Source: Loxodes magnus (Eukaryota > Ciliophora > Karyorelictea > Loxodida > Loxodidae). From it: a stretch of DNA of 64,000 nt. A program made the translations under genes and the position numbers. The stretch lies in NCBI GenBank assembly GCA_946699065.1, contig CAMPDV010000199.1, positions 62,001 through 126,000 on the forward strand. Direction: 5' to 3'. The stretch's first letter is position 1, and every line of letters starts with the position of its first letter. The notes under the pieces were generated by a model. The model made no database searches and was not told the origin of the DNA. It saw only the letters and a list, made by a program, of their open reading frames with translations. Below, piece by piece: positions 15,401 through 26,180 of the stretch.

Positions 15401-15774
15401 CTAGCTTCGTTGATTTTACTAGCTATAAGATTGACTGCCTAATGAAAATCTTTTATAACATTAATTCTTCCTTAAACGCTGACTTTCTGCGATCCTTGGA
15501 ACTCATCTTAACTCCTACAGATGTAATATATTTCTTCCATTAAATTCTATTTCAGTTCTGTGTGCTTATTCAAATGCTCCTCTTTACACTTCTCACTCAA
15601 GCTTTTAAAGGTATAAGAGAATTCGCTCTGTCAAGTTTATTCATAACTTTTGTCCAACTATTACTAGGAAATATCAGATTTTTATTAGATAGATTGAATA
15701 AATTAGATGACTTATTGATCATCTCACAAATCCGTTTGCAATATTTTGCTTTGAGTTGACTCTTAAACACCCAT
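3483..15774 (-). CDS. Giant HECT-type E3 ubiquitin ligase with SPRY and CUB-like domains
   Basis: About 4,076 aa after removing three tiny introns (13872-13893, 4015-4034, 3531-3549); the frame is consistent from ATG at 15774 to TGA at 3483-3485. A HECT domain transfers ubiquitin from E2 through a catalytic Cys. Here it is the Cys of HTCFFHLELP, codon 3631-3633, within the last 400 residues, which also show ELIPGG, LREMSP and FVWGRSKLP. Two SPRY domains lie near residues 285-430 and 3170-3340 (both with SSGWG). CUB/DOC-like modules opening with E-S-x-H-P-Y occur near residues 830-935 and 3105; another lies near 2870-2930. A Lys/Glu-rich tract (10440-10690) falls near residue 1700-1780. TGA codes Trp in HRDCWTPNP and EEMWICLGK. 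Overall build recalls the very large HECT ligases common in ciliates; the substrate is unknown. The upstream start was chosen because coding character continues above the ATG at 15540. Confidence 0.92.
3531..3549 (-). other. Intron, 19 nt (HECT ligase)
   Basis: GTAATT...TTAG. Removal gives a normal HECT C-terminus (LLYAISHCT-AIDLDRVAQG...) followed by TGA. Confidence 0.9.
4015..4034 (-). other. Intron, 20 nt (HECT ligase)
   Basis: GTAAGT...TCAG. Removal restores the HECT-domain stretch YNNAQ-EYAQKILSFRLQEG, which is shifted otherwise. Confidence 0.92.
10440..10690 (-). repeat. Low-complexity CTTTTC/TTCTTC tract coding a Lys/Glu-rich segment
   Basis: Imperfect repeats of TTCCTTTT and TTCTTC on the plus strand. 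On the coding (minus) strand they translate to alternating KEKEKGKEK followed by Glu/Gln-rich sequence inside the HECT ligase, probably a flexible charged linker. Such a tract is likely to vary in length by slippage. Confidence 0.8.
13872..13893 (-). other. Intron, 22 nt (HECT ligase)
   Basis: GTAAGT...ATAG on the minus strand. Removing it joins the frame reading EVFAPKS to the frame reading VEQLQFMISNLQSK; without it the downstream frame is lost. Confidence 0.85.
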
Positions 15775-16977
15775 AATTATTAAATGAGTAACTGTAAATT
15801 TAACGAAAGTTTTATTTAATTTAATTATTTTCAATAACTCCTTTTCAACCATAACCTTACTCTTACTTATTCCTTTCTAATATTAAACTGCTAATACTAA
15901 AACCCTTCATCTACTCATCTTATTTATACATTTACCTATCAAACTAGCTAGTCCCCTTTATCAAATTGATTAATAAATTGCTTACTTAGAGATTAAGAGA
16001 AGTATTGTTGATAATTTAAAGCAAAGCTTAGATAATTAATTATAATAAAATACCTTATAAATGCTTAGTTACCTCATTAGCTTCAACTAGCATTAGTCAC
16101 TTTTCTTTTTACAATTTTATAGTTTTTAGCATCTATAAGCTTAAGAAGGTTCTATAATTTATTTAATCTTTTATATTATGTACTAGTAAGAATATTAGAG
16201 CTAATACTTCTTAGTTTATATTATTGCTTTATTCAATATGCATGCTTTATATTCCACCATTTGCTAAGGAGAATATCTCCATGCAAACTTAGCTGGCGAT
16301 TAAAGTTTTGATGTAGAATTAATGATAAGTTTGATTAGAATCTAAGCGCAACTGACCTAAAATATCTTTATAAAGGCATATTTTTATTATTATATAAGCA
16401 AGCAAATAAATTAAACATATATGAGGCTATCCTGCAAATCTACCCTAACCCCATATCTAGCCAATAGAAATCTCCAACATACTTTTAAAGTAGTTGTTCA
16501 GTCAACTTATTAGAGATACTTTAAAGAGGTATCCTATTTAGTCCATTAGATAAGCTGGAAAAATTAAGAATAAGACAAAGTATTAGTTATATAAACCTAA
16601 GCTTAAAAGACCTTAAGAAAATAATAATTTAATAGCAAAATAGTTAGATATCTATAGTTAATATTAAACTTAGTTTTAACTATCTTCAGAGTTTGTAAAC
16701 TCTTTAGATCTCAGATTTAGTAAATAAAGTAATTTACTTGCTGTAGCTTTAAAATATTACGGATGAAATTATTTAAGTGTTTTATATATTATTTCATCTT
16801 TATAACGAACTCTTTCATTTTAACAATTCACGTAAGGCTTCTTCTTAGTTTTAAACATTTTCAGAGTAAATGTAGTAAACTTAATATCTGAAATTAGAAT
16901 TTTTGATTTTAAGAGAAATAAGCATTATAATATTTGTAGGAAAGTAAAAATACAAAATATTTCAAATAAAACATAAG
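15775..16977. other. Intergenic between HECT ligase start and Myb gene end
   Basis: AT-rich with no convincing frame. It must hold the promoter of the HECT gene (near 15775) and the 3' flank of the Myb gene (near 16977), both minus strand. No motif could be assigned. Confidence 0.5.
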
Positions 16978-18455
16978 TCATGGATTACTAAGGTGCTCTT
17001 TTTCAAGCTTCTCCAGGTCTTCTTTTGTCTTTAAAAGCATCATTTCTAGTTTTTTAGTCCACTCAATCATTAGCAACAACTTTTGGCTTGCGACCGAAAA
17101 TTGTTAATTATTTTGTGAAAAGTTTGGAACTCCTAAAGTATCAAGTAAATGCTGATTCATATGTTAAAACTATTGAGGAATTTACTGAGGTCTTTACAGC
17201 ATCTGTCGTGTACCTTAGTTCTAAATCTATGTTTAATTCTAATTCATTATCTATATATTAAAATATTTACATTAAGAACACTTTTCTACTCTTCATTCAG
17301 ACAAGCTTCTGACTTAAAAGCGCTTTAATTTTATGCTTTATTTATGAATTATATATCATTGCTGCACATTTATTATTTGAAGGCATATTTTTATTACTGG
17401 TCTGCAAATTATTGGAACTAATGAATATGTTCATTTGGATTTTGTTGAAAGTTCTGTTTTTGGCCAAGAAGCTACTTCTAATAAATCTAGTTATGACATG
17501 TTTATTAATTTTCTTACTCTATCATCTCTTAATCTACATTTTCTTGAGTATCCATTTTGTGTTTTTTGTAAGCATTAGATTAAGTGAATTCACTATTATG
17601 ATTATTCTAGAATGTCATAAGCTTTTGCTATAAATCTAATTCTCTCGCTCTTTTCTATTAGAAGTAATGAATCCTCGCTTATAATTATAATTTTTATAAT
17701 GTCTAGTCTTCTTATATCTATTATGAAAGATCATATTCCTCATTCTCTTCTTTGTTATTTATAGTAGTATTCTAGCATTACTCTGCAGTTTCTTTCATTA
17801 TACAAAGCTTGCCCTTTTATTTGTCTTTATTTTTTTAATCCATTTTTTCTTCTTAAGATTGCATCTATAATTTAAATTATCTTACTGAGGCTTAGTAAAT
17901 ACATTAAGATTCATTGTATTTGCTATAAACTCTTATGTCTTGATTTTAGCAAAACTCTTTACCTTAGATTAAATGCTCTTACTCTTTATAATTAGATTAA
18001 GCCTAATCTTATATTTGAATTTCGTTTACTTAAGAAAAATCTTATGGTTTTTACTCTTATGACGTACGTTTTTGCTTTTAGTCTATGCTTTACTTCTATT
18101 TTAACTTGCGAATAGTACAGTGAAATCTATTTTTGACGGAATTTTCTGACCTTCCAGGTAAATGCTTAGCTATTAAACTCCATTTTGGTCCAATGTCATG
18201 ATATTTCTAGAATAAAGTTTAATCTTCATTTTCAGTTCAATTTTCCTTTTTAAGATTAGGATCTAAGTTGTTAAATCATCTGTTTCTACATTACTTTGCA
18301 TTTCTTCCAGGAATACTCATACAAACGTAGTGCCAATTAGTAGTTCCATTTGCTTTTACAGCTTTAATAAGAAGGGTATCTTCTTACAAACTCCAAGGTC
18401 CTTTAATCTTTGCTTTAGAGTTATCTAAATTAGCATCAAACTCACTAAAATTCAT
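16978..18455 (-). CDS. R2R3-type Myb DNA-binding protein
   Basis: 485 aa from ATG at 18455, with one 20 nt intron at 17251-17270, to TGA at 16978-16980. Two Myb repeats lie at the N-terminus: KGPWSLQEDTLLIKAV...GRNAKQCRNRW and KENWTENEDQTLFQKY...GRSENSVKNRF. The repeat Trp of RNRW (codon 18276-18278) and of ENWTE (18237-18239) are TGA, strong evidence for UGA = Trp. A long Gln/Asn-rich tail follows and ends in a short coiled coil (KLEMMLLKTKEDLEKLEKEH). Likely nuclear, sequence-specific DNA binding; targets unknown. The frame stays open upstream of 18455 to another in-frame ATG at 18797, through a stretch with fairly good coding character but three closely spaced TGA codons, so the N-terminus may be longer. 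Confidence 0.9.
17251..17270 (-). other. Intron, 20 nt (Myb gene)
   Basis: GTAAAT...ATAG. Removing it joins the Q-rich tail to the coiled-coil end that terminates at TGA 16980; other frames give poor protein and early or misplaced ends. Confidence 0.85.
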
Positions 18456-19009
18456 TTTATTAACTAGCAAGATTCAATCAGTATCATATTATACATCAGT
18501 TTAAAATCATTATCATTTTTATTCTTTATCCTTACTTTGCTTTTGATATTTTAACGGATAATTTCGATAAACTTTGCCATTTATACGCGTTTTTTACGGC
18601 GTTTTTGTTTCTTTATGTTATTTTGCAAAACATTTTTTAAATGTATCAAATTTAGTAACAAAACCTTTACTTATCTCTTCTTGTTTCTTTAATATCAAAT
18701 TACTTTTTTGGTATAGAATCAGTTAATTACAAATCAAGTAGTATTATGATAATCTAAACCCATTAGCTAGTACCCTTATAACTATGATTCTTGTCATCCT
18801 ATTGCTAAATGCATAAAGCCATTTAAATATAATCTTTCTTTAGCCAAACTCTCTTCTTAGACAGAAAGAGCTTCATATATAAAAACATTGTAATCATGCA
18901 CAAAGAACAACTGAATTAAAGGGATAGCTAGGCTTAGATATAGAATAGAAGTGTAAGAGTATAAACTAATATTTTCTTGCTTAAGTCTTTAACTTTTAGC
19001 TTTAGTAAT
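18456..19009. other. Divergent spacer between Myb gene and unknown gene
   Basis: The first part (18456-18690) is in frame with the Myb gene and reads KETKTPQKTRINGKVYRNY-like sequence with several CpG, unlike the other spacers, so it may be Myb N-terminal coding. The rest has no clear frame and should carry both promoters. Confidence 0.4.
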
Positions 19010-19640
19010 ATGTCAATCTAGTCTAATAAACACTTCTTTCTTTAGTAGAAATACTAAGAGTAGGAATATTATTGCTGTGATTCGATTCAATTAGATTCAG
19101 GTGGTTTCTTTTTGGCAATTAATGCGAGTTATGATACTTCAGAAGAAGAAGAGAAGTTTAAGAAGAAGCATGAAGTGATAGAAATTTCAAATTAAAAGCT
19201 GATGCAAGAAATAGATGAGTAATTGCTTCTACCTACTAAATAAAGAAGATTTAAACCTGTTGGAGCTGCAGTTGCTTCTAAGCCTGGCTTTATGTAAAAA
19301 AGGAATAATAATATAAAAACTTCCTTAAAACTTATAACTAAAAGCAATTAATTAAAACAGGAAACCTTAAAGAGGTTTAAAGTGTAGGACTTCCTGGATA
19401 AACTTCTAACTTTTAAGTACAGTTTCCCATTAATTAAAGTTAAGTAATTTTGGTTGGAGATAAAAACTAGGCAAGTCCAAATATTGATCAGAAAAACAAT
19501 TAGATTGTAGTTCAGTAGCTCGAAGAAAATTAAAAGACAAGTTAGTTAAGATAATAATTGAAGAAGACTAAGATCCAAGTAGTTCAAAACTAAAAGCCTG
19601 TGAATCACCTTGATCCTCTAATAATTATGTTATTTTTAAA
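19010..19640 (+). CDS. Unrecognised polar protein, structure only partly resolved
   Basis: ATG at 19010 opens a frame (MSIQSNKHFFLQQKYQEQEY, later DSGGFFLAINASYDTSEEEE and RRFKPVGAAVASKPGF) with good coding character. Near 19290 the frame changes by an intron or indel I could not place, and a second frame continues with EQQYKNFLKTYNQKQL, GLPGQTSNFQVQF and a Gln/Lys-rich helical end. Coding character fades near 19640, but the first in-frame TGA is only at 20083-20085, so the 3' end is uncertain. No family recognised. Confidence 0.55.
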
Positions 19641-20384
19641 AATTTTTAAATAATCACTAATAATTTATCCTAATTAAACCTCTTAAACTCATATATACTT
19701 AATTTTGAACTTTTACCCTCGTTTCCTTACGCTTAAATTACTTAGTCTGAAAGTATTGAAATATAATATCAAAAGTATCTAATATTATGAATAAAATACC
19801 TAAGACGTATTCATAAAACATATCTAAAGCTTCTTAAAGATTAAGTAGCATACTTATACTTTCTTTATTTTACTTCAATATCTTAAGAAAGAAAACTATA
19901 TAACCATACAGATTTTACCTTATGTTTTCAATAATTAATCAGTATTATATTTAATAACTATTTATATTAAAATTTTAAATGTTTATTAAACTACTAAAGA
20001 GTTAAATTGGTTTCTCTGTTTTTATACTGAATTACAAGCTTTAACTTTAATAGCGTTATATACTTAATTAAACATCTAAGAATGATTTTTCTATAAACAT
20101 GATTGGAAATAATTTTGATTATTTAAAATAAAGAAATTAAATGTTGCAGCTCTTTTATTTTTCTTCTAAATTAGGTTAAAATTGATGCTTATTATACTGA
20201 TACTAGAATAATTTAGAAAAACTGGACTTTCTTATTAATTACCTTTAATTTAGTCAAAAATTTAACTTTGAAGTTAGAAAGATTTAGTTTAAATTTGTTA
20301 TTTGCAGTTATTAGTTGTTTAAAAATTAGAATTGTTAAAACATCAAAATTATTAATATAGCTATCTTTAGGTTCCTTAATCTCA
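19641..20384. other. AT-rich convergent spacer
   Basis: Lies between the 3' ends of the unknown plus-strand gene and the ODAD1-like gene. The plus frame stays formally open to TGA at 20085 but reads as random AT-rich sequence. Confidence 0.45.
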
Positions 20385-21995
20385 TCATTTTTTGGTTGTC
20401 TTTTTTGTGTTTTTCATTTTGCTTTTGTTCTACTAGCTCTACAAGTTTTTCTCGGTTTTCTATCTCAACTCTTGTAATGTCAGAGGTTTATTGTCCTCTT
20501 CCAAGTCACTTCCGTCTTCTTCAGAATATTCATCTTTTACTTAAGGAACATCTACATTTAGCTTTCCAGAACCTGTTGCTAAATTAGGACCGACTGCCAT
20601 GACAGATTATAGAGCATATAGTGCTTCTTCTTTACTACCTTCTTCTGCAAGTCTTTATGCTTACAGAATAGCATAAGTTTACAAAATTTCGTTTGCTCTT
20701 TATTCAATAATACCTAAATAGTATAACATGTTTGATTCTGTAACTCCTGTCCAAGGCATATCTGGTTATTAGCATTCTAAAGCATTGTACATAGATTCAA
20801 TTGAAGTTTTAATAGAGTTAACTGTTTTTAAAGCTTGCTAATATCTCAGTTCATATTGTTCTGCTTTTGTTTCTGTTTTCGATAGTTTTTCCTCAAGTTC
20901 TTTCAGTAATTTCTTTCTTTGAGTATCACTAGAAGCTCCTTAACCCTAATATTACTCTATTTAAGATCTTAAATCTGAAATTTATGATTCTAAACTTTCG
21001 ATTTCATTATTAAGTTCATTCACAAATTTAAATAACGTGAAATTTTTTTCTTCCGCACGAACGAAGCTCTCAACAAGTTCGTCTATATCTGAAATACCTG
21101 TAGCAGCTTAAATTTTATTAAAGGCCTCTTCATAACTTTATACTCTTTCAGCAGAGACATATGTTTATCCTTTTTCTTTAGCAGTTGTTCATGCTTATTT
21201 TTTAGATTTAGCAAGAGGATCTTAATCTTACTGCTCTTCTTACTCTAATCTTTCCTTTTCTTTTATTCTCATGAAATCTTTCATCTTTTTATCCTTTTCT
21301 ATTAAATTATTTAACTCTTTCCATTCTTTTTCAAATTCAATTTACTCTCTTTCTGCCTACTATTTTAATGCTGCAAGCTACTCTTGGGCTCTATCACGAT
21401 CCTCGTAAGCAGTATTAGCAGATTCTATAATATTAGCCATTTCCTTTCTCTTATCGTGTAGTTCTTTCTCCAATTTTTTATAGATGTTGTCAAAAATGAC
21501 TCTTTCTCTTCTTAAGTTATCAATTTCCTCTCTGAGTCTTTTGTTTTGAGCAATTGCCTCATTAAACTTTTGATTTGCCTTATCAAGTCTATTTTCCAAG
21601 ATTCTTATTTACTTTTAAATATTAGCCTGATTTTCTTTAGTAGCGTTGATTCCTCCCATATCCCTTCTTTACGATTGAATTTTATCCTAGAATATCTTTA
21701 TTTACTTTTCATAATCTTCAACTTTCAATTTCTCCTCTTCAATTTTCTATTTATAGAACTCCACTTAGGAAGTAGCTATCACTTTCGAAGGCTTTGCTTG
21801 GCCTGACTAAGCTGATTAAATTTCTTCTCTTAGTGCTTAATTTTCTTTTTTAATGTTATCTATTTATTTTCTCTACTTTTTAATCTGGTTCTAGGCTTCA
21901 ATAGTATATACCGTACTGTCATTTGCCATTAATTTGTATTTCCTTCTAAGCTCGTTTAGTTCTTCTTCTTTGGTTTTCTATGGGGGCTTTGACAT
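20385..21995 (-). CDS. Outer dynein arm docking complex coiled-coil protein (ODAD1/CCDC114/CCDC63-like)
   Basis: 536 aa, intron-free, ATG 21995 to TGA 20385-20387, with another TGA directly after. Almost entirely coiled coil (KTKEEELNELRRKY, ENRLDKANQKFNEA, NLRRERVIFDNIYKKLEKEL). The middle carries the family hallmark ISDIDELVESFVRAEEKNFT followed by LFKFVNELNNEIE. Proteins of this family (Chlamydomonas DC2/ODA1) anchor outer dynein arms to doublet microtubules in cilia. Length agrees with the family. The C-terminal part has an acidic stretch (DEYSEEDGSDLEED) and a basic end. The family is clear; which paralogue (ODAD1, ODAD3 or CCDC63) is not decidable by eye. Confidence 0.88.
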
Positions 21996-24900
21996 TTTTA
22001 TAATTTTTAGTTCAAAACTTCCTGAAATAAAATAAAAAACAGTTACTATAAATTTAAACAAGCCATCTCATTTTAATTCCTTTACTTTATTCAAATAATA
22101 AAGCTAAAGCTTTATAATTCGTTACTTCCTACTATTTCTGAAACCTACTAGTACTATTATGTTTACTCCTAATAGCCATTCAAACTTATTTCCTTCTGTC
22201 TTCCACTATTCTAACTACATACAGTATAAAAACCTTCTTTTAGTGATTGAGATATTTGAGGAGTGAATGATATTTAAGTTTGTTAGTGAGTGATTAAGAA
22301 AGATTCATTTTAACTAGCTTATTCCTTTATAAAATGTAAACTAAAGGTTAATGCTTATTTATTTGTAATACTCTAGTACTCCTAATTTTTCTTATATCAC
22401 TACATTTATTCTTCCCTTCCATGTGCTGCTAGTAAGAATAAAGAAAGCAAAAGAGAGAATTAACTTCTATCTATTGCAGCAGAACTATATTATTTTCCTT
22501 AAGACTTTTCAAAAGCCATCATATAAACCCTTAAAGTGTAATGATTGATCAGATAAATGATAAAGACACGAAAAGTTAATTATAGGAAGTAAGTATTGAT
22601 AGCATTATAATTCTAGCTTAGCTAGCACTTATAAATAGAAATAGCTAAATATAAGCTAAACAGTATATTAATATAATTAGCTTCTTTCTATTTTAATTTA
22701 TATAATCCTACATTAAGTCATTTATTTCTATTTATACAATGCTAAGAACCAGGCTATGTAAATTACATAGTCAGTCATATTATATCTTTTACTAAATGTT
22801 TCAGAAAATCTTTAATTATTTCAATTTAAAAATGAAAAATCAAATAATAAGGGTTTTAATTAAAAGGTATCTAAATTAACTTAAGCATAATGCATCAAGA
22901 CTTCTTATAATACTAAGCAATTTAAAGTATTAGTTAGTTTTATATAGAATGCTTCTATTACTATGCTTAGTACCCCATTCATTATTAGCTTTTACTAAAT
23001 CAATTTAGGACTTCTAACAAATGATTTGGAGCTTTGAGAAATAGGTTTATGCTTTATGTTTTTCTAAAAGTAAATAGTAATAATAAAGCTAACGCAGATA
23101 AACGTTTTCTTAGGCTTAATACCAGAATGGATTATTTACACACAGGAAACTAATTTAAGAAATGTTTTTAATTAATTTCTGATAATTTACTATAAGGTAG
23201 GCTAAAGATCCTTCATTCTTTAAACTAGCCAATAAAAGGTTAAATTACTAAAAGTGAGTAGTTATTTTCTGAAGCTCCATTAACTTAAAATTAAGCAAAT
23301 GCTAATTATTTATTAAAATGCTAAAATATTCCTGCCTGCTTACAGAAAGAATTAAACATTTCTACTTTGAAATAAGATAATTTGGAATGTGCTTTCTTAT
23401 AAGTATTTTAACATATTTTGAAATGATGAAATAGTATATTTTAGTGTATAGTTTTAATAATCATTTCATTATTTCATTATATCATCTTAAATTTATATTT
23501 AGCTTACTAATTTAAAATAAGGCTTAATGCTATGTTACCAAGTAAAGAGATATCAAACAAAAGTCATTTCTAGAAGAATATGTCAGCACTATTCAAGAGC
23601 TTAAGAAACAAGGGCTTTTAAGATTCCAGTTTAGAAAGCAAACCAAAATAATTGAATGTCTTTAATTATTAGTTTGCTTATTGATAACTCTCTATATATA
23701 TTATAATCCGCTTTAGTGGCTAAATAATTAGCCAACATGGCTATAACTCTATAACTTGCTATTTTTATTTCTTTATAAGTGAAAATAGTTGAATATATTT
23801 GTATAAAGCACTTGCTTTAATTAATAATAATGATTTTTATCAGATTATCTAAGATATTTAAAATGATAGATAAGATAATTAGTATATTAAGCTCAATATT
23901 GTAATATATTTTACGCTTGCTGTTAATAACTATTTACTTGCTATGAGATCATTTGGGTAGAATTCTCAACTTTGAAGATCTAGATTTCTTAATTAAAGAC
24001 GCGAAAGCAAGAAATGAGTAATTTATCTTAGATTAAAAGTCATAAGATCTATTAATAGGCTTAAATATTCTATTTCAATGGATTTAGTCTTAATAATGAA
24101 TAAGCTAGTATTCAAAGGTAATAGATGATTAGTCTAAATTATAAATTAATGAGTATAATATCTTTATACTTTAGTTATAGATATACTAATGAAGATAGTT
24201 AATAGTCTATTTTTATAATTTTAGGATTTATATACATTTTGATAGCAATAATATACAAGTCTCAACTATTCTTACTTCTCATTCATTAACTTCTAATAAG
24301 GGAATTATTTCCATTTAATATACTATAAAGCAAAATCTGCTTTAAACTATTCCTTATCCTTTATTAAGTCAGATTTTTAGTATTTCCTTATTAGTTTAAA
24401 CTAAAGCTTACTATAGCACATTTCTTAGTTTCTAAGTAGAATGTATACAGTTTGTTTCTATTGCTTTCTAGTTAATGCTAATAATCTATTTATATAGTTT
24501 ACATAGCTTCTAGTATAGTTAAAGGGAAAATTATTAAGGAAGTATAAATAAAGGATTTTTAATTTACTTAACTACGATCTATCTAGCTAACTCTTTATGT
24601 AATCTATATCTTTAAAGGGAATCAAATAGCTATGGCTATTATATTGGAAATAAATTGAAGCTAAGTTAGCTAAATATTTAGAAGCAAGATTTACTAAGTT
24701 TAAATAAGAAATAGTAGCTACTAATCAAATGAAAATTAGGAACTAAAAAGTGCTTTTATCAAATTAATTGAGAGCTTTATTTATATATTGAACCATAGAT
24801 AGTTAAAGCATATTCAATATATGAAGTTTACTATTCTTATGACTCTTAAAGTATGATTAATGGTCTTAAGTTATCTAGATATAGTTATAAAACGCATTAA

Positions 24901-25003
24901 CTAATGTAATTTTAATTAGCAAGAGTTTTTAGAAAGGAGTTTAAACTAAGAAAATAAATCTTAAATATATCAGAAATTTTATATTTACTAAAGATTTATA
25001 AAA
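21996..25003. other. 3 kb AT-rich intergenic region
   Basis: No convincing frame on either strand and no tRNA-like structure recognised. The stretch is rich in AGCT/TAGCT/AAGCT words (for example around 22610-22670 and 24570-24680). It separates two divergent genes, so both promoters lie here. Confidence 0.5.
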
Positions 25004-25612
25004 ATGGCTCAACCTCCACCAGGATATCCAGGTTATCCTCCTTAGTAAGGAGCTCCACCAGGCTATTAGCAACCTCCACCAGGAGGTTATCCTCCACCAG
25101 GAGGTTATCCTCCTCCATAAGGTTATGGTCCCCCTCCTACAGGTTATGCTCCTCCTCCTACAGGTTATGCACCTCCTCCTGCAGGTTATGGTCCTCCTCC
25201 ATCTGGCTATGCTCCTCCTCCATAAGGCTATCCTCCAATGGGAATGCCAGGCTATTAAGTTCCTCCAGGTGGAATGCCACCTCAAAGTTATCCACCTCCT
25301 CAAGCTTATCCTCCAGGAGGAATGCCACCTGCAGGTTATCCTCCCGCAGGCTATCCTCCCACAGGCTATCCACCAGCAGGATATCCACAAGCAGGATATC
25401 CACAAGCAGGATATCCTCAATAAGTAGGAATGGTAGTAAGAAGAGGAGTGCCAGGTTGCAAGAAATGTGGAGGCACTGGAATAAAGCCAGGAAAGAACAA
25501 ACCTTGCAAATAGTGTGCTAAAGCTATGGGAGTTTGTCCTAAATGCAATGGAAGTGGTTACAAGATGAGTAAGAAGGGAGTTAAAAAGCTATGCAAGTGC
25601 AGAAAGCACTGA
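25004..25612 (+). CDS. PPGY-repeat protein with C-terminal CxxCxGxG cysteine motifs
   Basis: 202 aa, no intron, A-rich context before the ATG, stop TGA 25610-25612 followed in frame by two further TGA. Residues 1-140 are about 20 short PPGY/PPPxGY repeats (QPPPGYPGYPPQ, APPPTGY, YPPAGYPPTGY, YPQAGY), likely disordered. Residues 145-202 carry CKKCGGTGIKPG, CKQC, CPKCNGSGYKM and CKCRKH, resembling the DnaJ-type zinc-binding repeat. No TGA or TGG Trp codon is used. Such PGY-rich tails occur in annexins, TFG-like and membrane-associated proteins, but none is matched here. A zinc-binding role is inferred; the partner is unknown. Confidence 0.85.
25016..25422 (+). repeat. Tandem PPGY-coding repeats
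   Basis: Imperfect units of 15-24 bp built on CCTCCTCCxxxGGTTAT. The 3' part has near-exact 15 bp copies of GCAGGATATCCACAA. Coding within the gene above, and prone to length change. The repeat also creates long spurious open frames on the other strand. Confidence 0.85.
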
Positions 25613-26180
25613 GCAGATTACTTTGTTTGACTTTCTTTATTTGATTGATTAAAAAAACTAAAAATTTCAAATATTTCATATTTTCCATTCCTGTTATCAA
25701 TGCCAAGCTAAATAATTCTATCTTTATAAGTTTATATCCTTTTGCTAGGGAGAAAGATACTATAAGATCATAGAAATAATGAACTAGATATAAGTTAAGC
25801 TACATTAGCAGCTATGTCTTTAAAACTGTAATAAATTAAAGAGTTAAGCATTCTACTCAGTCTAGTTATACAATTTTACAGCTTAACTTAAACTAGCAGC
25901 AGTTAGTATCTTTAACTAGTTTAATGTATTAATATATAGAAGTCTAAGTACTAGCTAATTAATTTTAAACGACGTAAACTAAGAAATTTGGCAGTTTACT
26001 ATTTATAAAACGCTAAATTTAACGTTTAACAGAATAATCAGAAATCATAGAGAAAAGTAGTTTTTTCAAACGTTCTATTGAATATTTGCTTGATTAAAGG
26101 TGATAATTAGATAGCCAGTAAAGAGATAATTCTAAATGAGTTAAATTTTATGAATTATAAAATAAAATTAACAAAAAGTA
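25613..26180. other. AT-rich intergenic spacer
   Basis: No frame of protein character. Should hold the PPGY gene 3' end and the kinase promoter. Confidence 0.5.

Noticed and set aside
16980-18120. Plus-strand reading as a hydrophobic multi-helix membrane protein
   Set aside because: It is the complement of the Myb gene's Gln-rich tail: CAA/TAG/TAA on the minus strand read as Leu/Phe on the plus strand. The minus strand has the conserved Myb repeats and a clean intron.
25125-25427. Long open frames opposite and across the PPGY repeats (Leu/Gln-rich and Trp/Arg-rich readings)
   Set aside because: They are other-frame shadows of the tandem repeat; only the PPGY frame has a good start, the Cys motifs and a stop.
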